Below, in pieces: positions 24,000-33,221 of a stretch of DNA of 64,000 bases. A program made the translations under genes and the position numbers. Below the pieces are notes generated by a model, which worked only from the letters and a program-made list of their open reading frames with translations, was not told the origin of the DNA and searched no databases. The stretch is taken from positions 160,277,741-160,341,740 of the forward strand of contig CM041465.1 in NCBI GenBank assembly GCA_023213395.1, read 5' to 3'. The stretch is from Cycas panzhihuaensis. Taxonomy: Eukaryota > Cycadophyta. Each line of letters begins with the position of its first letter. The stretch's first letter is position 1.

Positions 24000-24485
24000 G
24001 AGAGGGAGGCCATGCTCAAGGATAAAACAAACAAGGTTATTTACCTCAGCGTTGCAATCCTAAGGAATGTGTCAGATATCAATGGAAGAGAAACATGCCA
24101 AAAAAGACCTAGCGATCAAGGCAAGGGCCCTTAGGCATAGGCAATGCACCTAGTAGACCTAGGTGAGATGGGACACCATAACTTGAGAGTCACAAAAGAG
24201 AATGATGGGTCCACAATGGAAGCAAAGTGCATTAGTAATAGCCTCAATAATAGCTGTGTATTCAACTTCGTTATTAGTGGCCTTGAGGAGGAAGACTCTA
24301 GAATGCATGTAGTCATACCTAGAGGGGTCACAGAGGATCCATGCAGCAGTAGAAGGGCTTGGGTTACTATGGCTTCCACTATCAGTGAAGATGAGTAATG
24401 TCATAGTAGAAGCAATAGAGATCTCAATAGGGCGAATGGAGGAAAAGAGTGTCGGTAGTGTTGATGAGTGAAAAGGACTCAACAA
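24000..24485 (-). pseudogene. archaeal-type RNase H (aRNH) of element B, 3'-terminal position
   Basis: The minus frame contains LLIFTDSGSHSNPSPSTAAW (first Asp), ATNNEVEYTAII (Glu), LFCDSQVMVSHLT (second Asp), then after stops the C-terminal part to about 24000 with CNAEVNNLV. In C this last motif is LNAKADSLV, so B has lost the fourth catalytic Asp. At least three in-frame stops break it. It lies between the antisense PMD ORF and the 3' LTR. The RNase H-integrase junction at about 29.6 kb has no second aRNH, so this domain has a different place from the usual Tat order. It would act on RNA:DNA hybrids. Confidence 0.8.
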
Positions 24486-24973
24486 GGTGAAACAGTCATG
24501 AGGGACTCAAGTGGCTATCGATAGAGGCCATAAAGGGAAAGAGGACCCAAGGATGAGGCTACCCAGGGGTGAGGAGACTGACTCGGAAGACAGGAAGGAA
24601 GCAATAGTAAAAAGGCCCCTTTAGGGTCCCAAAGGTCACTAGAGGAAGCGAGATGCAGTCTAGGATAGGGCGGGTGCTTCCTTTGGGAGCCCCAAAGGCA
24701 TGAACGAGCAGCGAAATTGGGTTCAAGATGGTGAAATAAGCTAAATAAGTATAAACACAAGTATATTTAGAGATGGTGCAAAAATTGAGGCAGAAGGGGC
24801 CTCGCATGAATTGAAGGGCTCATCATAAATACACTCAAAGAGAGAAAAGAAAGAGGGCCATTGAGGTAAAATGAGAGATAGGCCTAGAAGGTAAAAGTAA
24901 TGAGGAGAGAGAGACAGTCCTAAAAGCCGTCGTGGTAGGAGAAAAGGAGGAGGTGCTTGTCAGGGCCCCCATT

Positions 24974-24981
24974 TATATAAG
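24974..24981 (+). promoter_or_regulatory. TATA box for the antisense PMD ORF in B
   Basis: TATATAAG is preceded by GGGCCCCCATT and followed by AAAAACTTGGCAAAA. The equivalent site in C (58951-58958) has CCCCCGCC before the same TATATAAG. Conservation of the box and its G/C-rich flank in two diverged copies suggests a plus-strand promoter. The PMD coding part begins about 0.5 kb downstream. Confidence 0.5.
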
Positions 24982-25439
24982 AAAAACTTGGCAAAAACGA
25001 GATTTATTTTCATGGGCTCATGATCGATTTAGAGCCATTTTCCTTATGCAATGGAGTGCCACCCAACTTTAGAGGCATAGAGAGGAAGTTTAGGCCATTG
25101 GATTGAGACAAGGAGATGGCCGCTAGGACCTAGGAGATGAGATGGCAGTGGCTAGGCCAGATCTAGTGAGTAGATCGTCCCCTACCCTTTCCATTTTATC
25201 AATTGAAGTTAATGTATTTTTAATATTTTTGTTAGGTGATTTTAGACCCCTTAAGGATGAATTGGGATCCTCTGAAGCCCAATTTGGGCCTAGAAAGAGG
25301 GAGGACTAAGGCATTAGGTAGCCCTGGTCCCAATAGGACTGAGTGTAGCTCACTTAGGTAAAATTTGTTTGGTTTTTTGGGCATAATCACCCCCTTAATA
25401 GGGGAACAGGTGGACTCTCAGGAGATGCAGTTTACTAAA

Positions 25440-26560
25440 GGTCATCAGGACATCACAGTACACTTCAGACCATCATCTCCTCATCAATATCATCACTTAT
25501 TAGGATCATAGGCAGCATGTATTCCACCTCCCCCAAGCTGGGGACGTCGCCATCACACCAAGGGATATATAGAGGATCCTGGGAGTACCGGTGAGAGGAG
25601 CACCAACATCGCTAGGGGCATTGCCTAACAATGATGTTGCACACAAGGAGGTAGCCATGCTCTTCACATACCAGGATAAATGGGAGAGGCATGGGATACA
25701 TATACAGAGTATGGTCATGTCACGTATTCCTTGGGTGAGGAAATTGATCACATTGGGTATTCTGTTCTAGATCTCCTAGAAATAGAATTATAGAGATATC
25801 CCTGATGGTTGGATGGATATAGTGAGGAGATGTTAGGCTAGGAAAAGGATGGATTAGGCCACCTTGATAGTGGTGAACATGATCGCCCAGTTAGACACCA
25901 TCAGAGTGATAAGGAGAGGAGGTTTCTCTTACATCACACTACTGTAGTGCTAGTCTTTTTACCACTTTGGAGTTGTAGCACCGTCAAGAGGGCTACATCC
26001 TATCTCAGCGTGGGCTCCCATGGTACATAGGTGGTAGACTCAGTTTAAGGAGACCGAGGATTAGGAACACATCTGATGCTCGATGGAGGTGACATCACTA
26101 GACCTCCTCACTATGGAAGATTATACGGCAAACCCATATAGAGGGCTGAGGTGGGATAGTGATGATAAGGTAGGTGGAGCAGGAGGAGTAGGAGGTGGTC
26201 TTGGAGGTGATACTGATGATGATAACATCTATGGAGGTGATGGGGTAGGCCTATCATGAGTAGTAGGTGGTAAGGTAAGTCCATCAGGGACTGCAAGAGG
26301 AGATGTAGGGCTTTCGAGAGCCACAGGAGGAAAGGTAGGTCCTTCAGAAGCTACAGGGAGATGTAGGCCATCCCACACACTAGTCAGGAGGCTAAGAATA
26401 GTCAAGAGAGCTTGAGCAGTGGCAACAGTGATAGCTGAGGAGGGTGGAGGCACCCCAGTAGGGCAAGAGATAGGTGAGGTGGTACCTGAGGAGGAGGAGA
26501 TACCAGCAGTCGCAGGCAAACCTGAGGAAGAGGTGGTCATCTAAGTCGAGGAGCTAGTAG
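25440..26560 (+). pseudogene. antisense PMD ORF of element B, main exon
   Basis: The plus-strand frame shows RQHVFHLPQAGDVAITPRDI near 25520, then RILGVPVRGAP, then AMLFTYQDKWERHGI and SRIPWVRKLITLGIL. The HTFHLP...GDVT...D...ILGV...G.P order is the signature of the plant mobile domain (PF10536-like). A Gly/Asp/Val-rich tail follows (26160-26540), with motifs such as GGAGGVGGGLGGDTDDDN. About ten stops disrupt it, mostly TAG where Gln or Trp is expected. It is on the strand opposite to gag-pol. In hosts, related MAIN/MAIL proteins act in gene and transposon silencing; the role of the transposon-borne copy is not known to me. Confidence 0.75.
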
Positions 26561-26641
26561 TCCTAAGAGATGAGACATTACCTTTCCTATCATCTTTTGA
26601 CCACCAGGTATCTAGATATTTTGTTTTGATTTAGTTTGTTT

Positions 26642-26940
<299 letters not shown>

Positions 26941-26959
26941 AATGGTGTATGACATGTTT

Positions 26960-27560
26960 GACTTTGCAGGAGCAGTGGAGATAGGGAGGTTGATTGAGGC
27001 AATAGTCTAAGAGATGTTCCTCGAGGCCTACGTGGAGGGGTAACCTCCCATCTAGGCAGGAGAGGATCCACAATCAGCAGGGGCTCACACAGCGGTATTT
27101 GCCCCACTGGTCAAAGCTAGAGATGTGTGGATAGCAAAGTCTTAGGAGCATCAGGCGAGAGTGGGACAGCTACAGGGAGAGCTAGATGGGACCTGCATAG
27201 AGAGACACACCATACGAGGTCAAGTATAGGTGCTAGAGGCTCAAGGAGGAGCAGGTGGGGATGTGGAGAGTCACATTAGAGTGGTTGTGATGGAGGAGAG
27301 GCTCTGAGGGATGGAGGAGAGCCTCCATAGAGTGGAGGGAAAAAGATATCGTATCCAAGCATGATATGATCAACTGGTAGATTATCGTCACATAGCAAGA
27401 CTCATACTCACATAATGGTGATGACCTTGAGGAGGCCTCAAGATGAGGGGAGTAAGGTAGGGAGCTCCTAGAGGTGCTAAAGGAGCTTAGGAGGTATGTG
27501 GTCCCCTAGGGAGAGATCGCATTGACCAAGAGATAACGCGCCATGAGTAGAGGAGCACCA
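26960..27560 (+). pseudogene. C-terminal coiled-coil part of the antisense PMD ORF in B
   Basis: After TTTGACTTTGCAG, a good splice-acceptor-like sequence ending at about 26969, an open stretch reads [11 protein letters not shown] and later QARVGQLQGELDG, VLEAQGGAGGDVESHI and MEERL-GMEESLHRVEGK. The heptad-like spacing and charge are typical of the coiled-coil tails of retroelement PMD proteins. Stops occur in-frame. The boundary with the following non-coding part (27600-28340) is unclear. Confidence 0.5.
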
Positions 27561-27599
27561 GAGAGTAGGGCAGGATTTAGTTTTGATTGGGAAAGCACC

Positions 27600-28330
27600 A
27601 AACCTCCAGGGAGTCACCATATATTACCACATGATTGTACTCCTCCCTAGAAGGATCCAACTTCCTATGGATGATGTACCATACCATTTGTATGATATAG
27701 CATATTATGATTTTTTATGTATATAAACAAGGCTATTGGAACCCAATTTGATATATGTTGGTATGTGATGATATATGATGATGTATTGTGTTGCATTTTC
27801 TTTTGTATAAATGTTTGTGTGTATGTGTGCATAGATGCATGAGGAGCTCTAGATCATGATGGTTTTGATTCCTCGCTATATGGTTTATATTGTAGGATCG
27901 TTTGGGTTATGTACATGCTTCTTTCCATGCAGGGCCATATTCTTAGCGAGCACACATGATCACCATGAGTGTAGGCAATAGGCATATGTGGGGCTAGGAG
28001 ATAGGGAGCCATACACGTCTATCATAGGAGCATAGTGGGATATGCAAAGGAAGTGCTAGCAAGAGAAGGAGTAATGATACTCAAGCATAAAGTCCTAGTT
28101 GGAGTGTGCTTCCAGACTTAGAAGTTGTGGGAACTAACACACCGAACAAGGAGAAAAGGGGTTTCCCCTAGGAGGGGAATGCAAGGTGCCACAGAAGACA
28201 ATACAGGGATACAAAAGCCACCCTAACCCATCATTCCACCCATGGTTGGGGGGAATGAGGATGCACTTAGGTTGGTAGTTTAGGCTTATTTTGGAGCACT
28301 GAAAAGAGAAAAAGATGTGCCTAATCTATA
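27600..28330. other. B spacer between antisense ORF and integrase
   Basis: No conserved frame is seen. The part near 27680-27850 is AT/TG-rich like a plant 3' untranslated region, which fits a 3' end for the plus-strand PMD transcript. A GGGG-rich stretch is present near 28140-28260. Confidence 0.35.
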
Positions 28331-28339
28331 CAGGGATAA

Positions 28340-29580
28340 AGGTAGTCATACATAAAATTTCTTTAGGAACTTACCATTGATAGCCTTCTCAAATTCAAGA
28401 CCCTCCAAGGTTGTGATCCTATAAATGTTGCTATTGAGACTCTCCAGAATGACAAAGGGACCAACCCACTTGAGTCCAAATTTGGACAAGTGATCATGGA
28501 GGTACTCGAGCTTGAGGACATGGTCCCCAAGATGCAAATGGTAGGCGCGAAGGTGCTTGTCGTAAGTCCTTCGCACCCTAGCTTTAGAAGCGAGATTTGC
28601 TTGGTAAGCAATTAAGCGCCTCTTATCTAAGGCCTTGAGGTCTAGGAGGCAAGCCTAGGGGAGAGACTCTTCATTGACAAGATCCTTAAGGGAGACTCAT
28701 AAAGAGGGAATCTCCACCTCCAATGGGAGAACCACCTCCATTCTATATATTAAAGAGAAAAGAGTTATTCCTGTAGTCGTGTAGATAGATGTGCGATATG
28801 CCCATAGGGCAAAAGAGAGCTAGAGATGCCAATCCTTTTGGCATTATGTGATGGTTTTCTTTAGTATATTTATAAGGGTTTTGTTAAATGGCTCGACTTG
28901 GTCATTGGCCTAAGGGTAATAAGGAGAGGAGGTTTTTTGAGAAATTTTAAATTTCTTATAAAGCTCATCCATCTCCTTATTACAGAAAGGAGTTCTATTG
29001 TCTATGATCCAGACATCGGGGACTCCAAAATGATAAATAATGTACTAGTAGATGAAGGTAGCCATCGTCTTACCTAGGGTAGAGGACAAAGGGACTACTT
29101 TAGCCCATTTAGTGAAGTACTCCATCGCAATCAAGATGAACTTGTGCTGCTACAAAGAAGGTGGGTTTATGGCTCCAATAAGGTCCAACCCCATTGGGAG
29201 AAGGGCCATGGAGATATGACAAGATGAAGGTCCTCAGAAGGCAAGTGGGTGATGTTGGCATGCTCTTGGCACCACTGACATCTCAGGGCATAAGTGTAGG
29301 CATCCTTAAAGAGGTACAGCCAATAGTGCCCCATGTGAAGGATCCATTGAACCATGGATTAGCCCCCAAAATGACCCCTGTAAATGTCGCTGTGGCATTC
29401 ACAAAGTATTTGGTCCACTTCATTAGGGCTAATGCAATGGAGAAGGATCCCATTGAAGGATCTCTTATACAATACTTCTCCCATGAGAAAGTATTACCTG
29501 GCAGTAGTTCGAATGCGTGACCTAACCTTGTCGCTAGCTTTAGGACAATACTGCTACTCGGTGAGGCATCACACAATGTC
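28340..29580 (-). pseudogene. integrase of element B
   Basis: Minus strand, N to C: the HHCC zinc-binding domain (CHSDIYRGHFGG, later GHYWLYLFKDAYTY and CQWCQEHANI); the core with SPWPFSQWG then, after a one-base shift near 29190, LDLIGA (first Asp); IIDNRTPFCNKE (second Asp); DQVEPFNKTL (Glu); and a C-terminal domain (28576-28346) with GPFVILESLNSNIYRI and INGKFLKKFYV. The last motif is typical of Tat/Athila-type elements. Integrase inserts the cDNA into the host chromosome. All catalytic positions can be recognised but the gene has stops and at least one frameshift. Confidence 0.85.
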
Positions 29581-29599
29581 TCTGTTCCACTCACTATCG

Positions 29600-29870
29600 G
29601 TAAGTGGATGAGGAGGAGAATCCTAAATGACCAAAATGGGCTCATCAGGAAAGGAATCATTGGTAGGAGTATCAGAAGAGTTTAGGATGGGTGTGTCGAC
29701 AAGTTGCTCGGCCACCACCATCCCTTTCTTTGATTTCCTATTAACGATTTGGAGATTAAACTCTTGAAGGAGGACAACCCACTTGCCACTCCTACCTGTC
29801 AGGTTGGATCGGGTAAGCAAGTATCTCAGGGGATCAAACTGGATGATCACCCTTGGCCTTATCATAAGCT
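29600..29870 (-). pseudogene. Ty3/gypsy RNase H (C-terminal part) of element B
   Basis: The frame reads IIQFDPLRYLLTRSNLTGRS, then GKWVVLLQEFNLQIVNRKSK and GMVVAEQLVDTP, the conserved end of the gypsy RNase H domain. It continues towards integrase with no aRNH in between. The upstream half of RNase H and all of RT are missing: about 60 bases upstream the text is already the end of protease. It degrades the RNA strand of replication intermediates in related elements. Confidence 0.8.
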
Positions 29871-29934
29871 ACTTGATGAGGTTGCTTGGTGGGAGGAGGC
29901 TCCTGGGAGACAACTCTCATTTGCCTCTCATGGA

Positions 29935-30230
29935 TGAATTTAAGTTGTCTCCATCAGGATAAACACATGGCTTCCATTTGGTCGAGCTATGAGCACCCCA
30001 ACAAAAGATTGTAGTCAATGTCAATGTCAAGAACTATAATGTCTATGAGGACCATCTTATCCTTGAGAGTGAGGGGGATGGACACTGATCCCAAGGGTGT
30101 CTTTTCGCTACCATCGTAGCCTTGACATCGCCATGGAATTAGCTCCAAGGCTGATATGCCAAGCTCTTGCATGACGTACAAGGACATGGCATTGACAGAA
30201 GAACCATTATCTATGATAGTTCTTCATAGT
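29935..30230 (-). pseudogene. aspartic protease (retropepsin) of element B
   Basis: The minus strand reads TIIDNGSSVNAMSLYVMQEL (active site Asp, here DNG instead of the common DGG/DSG), then RCQGYDGSEKTPLGSV, then IDYNLLLGCS, where LLGRPW is usual. A stop follows, then LKFIHERQMRVV, the normal post-protease linker. The break to RNase H occurs about 60 bases later. This is a nearly full domain, ORF 30187-29987 covering most of it. Confidence 0.8.
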
Positions 30231-30239
30231 ATAATCTGG

Positions 30240-33000
30240 AGTGTCAATAGTTATGGTGAAGGGGAAATGCCATTGACGCCCCCTTTCATAGGTTGGGGGA
30301 AGATCCTTGAGATCGAAAGAGATGACAGGTTCATAACTTGGGGCGACACCGAAGGCGTGAATAGATGTGTCACCCAATCCCAAGGCTTCCAAGAGAAGTG
30401 TACGTTGTTTAGAGAAGCTCCTTAAGACATCCATTATAGACATCCCTATGGCCATAGTGTGGAGCTCATTGATAAAAGAGAAGGGCTTCCCCTTTGCGAT
30501 AGGTTGGGGAAGAGCTCTTCGAAAGTTATAGAAATTGAGATGCACAGGAATGATCTTGGGGAGTGCAAGGACTTCCAGAAGAGGGACTTCTAGAAAGGAA
30601 TTGAGGTGAGGTATGGAAGAAGAGGTATCATTCACCTCTTTAGATGCTTAAGACCAAGTTAGGGCATATAATGGCATGGTCTCAATCATTTAGATTACCT
30701 TCTTTCCCTTGTTCCAATATTAAGAAGGTGAGGGAGTGCGATGGTCAGGAGAACCATAGGAAGAAGATGAGTTCATTGCACCCTTCCGTTTGGCTTATGA
30801 AGGGTGAGGGTTTGGGGATCTTCCTCTATTTCGATTACCTTTTATTGGTTGTTGTGATCACGTTCCCCATGCTTGGGAAAAGGATCTTTATAGATTGGCT
30901 TATCTAAGTTGGGCCTAAATGCCCATTTAGGAGAAGAATCACATTGCACAGTGGCTTTAGGGTGTTGGGCTCAGCATTGTGAATCTTCATGGAAACATTC
31001 CCCATAGATGGAATACTATTTCTTCTCTAGAGAGGAATTGGGCTTCCTCACTTGAGAAGATTGGGTGTTACCACCATTAGAAGGAGCGACTTGAGAAGCC
31101 TGGTGAACTAGTTTATATGAGGTAGGGGATGAAGGAGCCTGGAATTTTAGCTCCTTTATGGTGTGCTCAAATGAATGTATAGTGGAAGTGAGAGGATCCA
31201 AAGTCTTTTTGGTCAGATGGGAAGAAGACCTGGTAGGCTGTTTGATTTTAGTCTCTCATAGTAGTGGAGGTGTCTCACGTCATTGTGAGGGCTTGAGAGG
31301 CTTCTTTAGTCCATCTTGGATCTTAATTACCTCAAGCGCTAAACACTTGGCTATGGCGGAGTCACACATTGTTGCCCCCATTTTAAGGACTTCAACGTGG
31401 ACTTCTGGGCAAAGAGCATTAACAAAAAGATCCTTCTTCAGCTCCTCAGGTAGAGTTGCCTTTATGAAGTGAAGAAAGTCATGAAAGTCTCTCATAAATT
31501 CATGATTCATCTCATCATAACCTTGTTTGAGAGACAAGAGGGCTTTTATTCCAGTCTCGAAAGGATAGGCTACATCAAAATAATTGACGAATTCGTCTAT
31601 GAATTGTTGGAATAAAAAGATTAAATGTGCTAGCAGGTGATAGAACCACTTAAGGGCATTGCCTTAAAGGGATCATGGGAAGGGTTTCATAAGGATATGG
31701 TCATAGGCCTAATAATCGATGCATGCCATAGAGAAGCTATGAATATGCTCTGTTGGGTCTTATGACGAGGTCCCATTGAATTTGGGAACCTTAGGAGGGT
31801 GAGGCAGTAAGTTGGTCCTTAGCACCTCAATAGATAGGGGTGTCGATCTATAGTCCATAAAGGAGTGTGACCTTGATTGGACCATAGGATTAATGAGAGA
31901 TGGAGGAGGAGGTGGACAAGGTTACCCAAACCCTCCTTGGGGAGTTTGGCTCAAAAGGGGATATTGGCCTCCTCTCGTTTGGTTAGAAGACACTAGTCCT
32001 GCATTTGAAGGAATATACATAGGAGCGGATGGAGGTGAGGGACCCATCCCTCCTTGAGAAAATGCTCCTTATTAGAAAGGAGCTTGAGAGAAAGTTCCTT
32101 GGGAGGGGGCTTGCCCTCCTTACAAAGGCACAACATGAGGTGTGACATAGGAGGATGGAAAAGAGTAGTGTGAGATTAGGTTTTGCCCATATGGGCTGCT
32201 GGTGGGTGGTGCAACCCATATGGGTGGAAAGGGTCCACCCCATAAGCTAGAAGGGAATTTTTCCTACTGCGTCCCCACAGTTGAGACATGTAGCCTGGGG
32301 GCACATAAAGGGAAGAATCTCTAGGCTAAACTTGAGGGTGTATGGGTGCGAGCCCCACATGGCCATAAGTAGGGGTGCATATGGGTCCTCTAGATCTAAT
32401 ATATGGTGGATAAGCTATAGTCAGTGGATGGGTAGTCATTTGACTAGAAGGAGGCATGCTCAACCCGAGTTAGGAAGAGGATATGCCTTGGGTGATCCTT
32501 AAGAAGCATGGTCCATGAGGAGAGGAAGATGGGATAAAAGGCAAACTCATTGTAGGTAGAGGAGTTGGATGGGATGAACGAGGTAAGGTGGATGTAGAAG
32601 AAGGAAGTGGAACATTTCGCAAGATGCTTTCGAACCACTTGGGATATGGTTGGAGAGGAGCAGCTTGGAAGCATTGGCTAAGGGCTTTAACCACATCGGC
32701 AGGAGGGGTATCTTCTTAATCATAAGAGGTAGATGGAACCTCATATGAAGTGGACCCCATGGGACGATCCTCATGTGAGTCACCACTATGGTGGTGAAAC
32801 TCTAGAGGGGATGAAGCCTATGAGTAGATATATGGTGAACTTGTGGGTGTTCTTGGTCACCCGAATAAAAGACAGGTCCTCACCCTCTTAGGTGGGCCCT
32901 TGGAAAGAGGTAGAAGGCTCATGTGATTCAAATATGTAGGCATGATATGCTTAATCTGAGGGAAATCCCTCTATATTCGAATCAAAATCAGATGAAGGAA
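30240..33000 (-). pseudogene. gag and gag-protease linker of element B
   Basis: N-terminal Gag begins near 32990 with EGFPSD-AYH, the counterpart of D's MEGYPSDWAYH, then VVKALSQCFQAA (32694) and PKWFESILRN. A Pro/Ser/Gly-rich stretch follows (32000-32600), then the capsid part at 31537-31280 with HDFLHFIKATLPEELKKDLF and VHVEVLKMGATMCDSAIAKC. A zinc-knuckle-like CFHEDSQC lies at about 30985. The linker 30635-30240 reaches the protease. Gag assembles the particle and binds RNA. Several stops break the frame. Confidence 0.8.
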
Positions 33001-33201
33001 GAGAGTGATATGAAGAGTCTTCCAATAATGAAGGTAGACCTCGTAAGTGATGTGAGAATCATCGCATACAAGTTCTACCTATAGGTTGGAAGAAAGAGGA
33101 AGAAATAAAGTAGCTGGAGCGTTGTAGGCTACCTAACAAACTAAAGAGAGCTACTGAAATAAAGTAGCATGAACAGGAAAGGATCGGTTCCCTATTAGTG
33201 G

Positions 33202-33220
33202 GTCCCCAGTATGGCCGCTA
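33202..33220 (-). other. primer-binding site of element B
   Basis: On the minus strand this reads TAGCGGCCATACTGGGGAC. The D element has the unmutated-looking TGGCGACCATACTGGGGAC. It resembles the TGGCGAC...CTGGGGA type, which I recall from Ogre elements as matching a tRNA-Arg, but I could not check the tRNA here. One base separates it from the LTR. Confidence 0.8.
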
Positions 33221-33221
33221 G

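Noticed and set aside
29194-29611. Plus-strand ORFs of 75-108 codons
   Set aside because: They are antisense shadows of the B integrase and its N-terminal linker, where the minus strand has clear integrase motifs.
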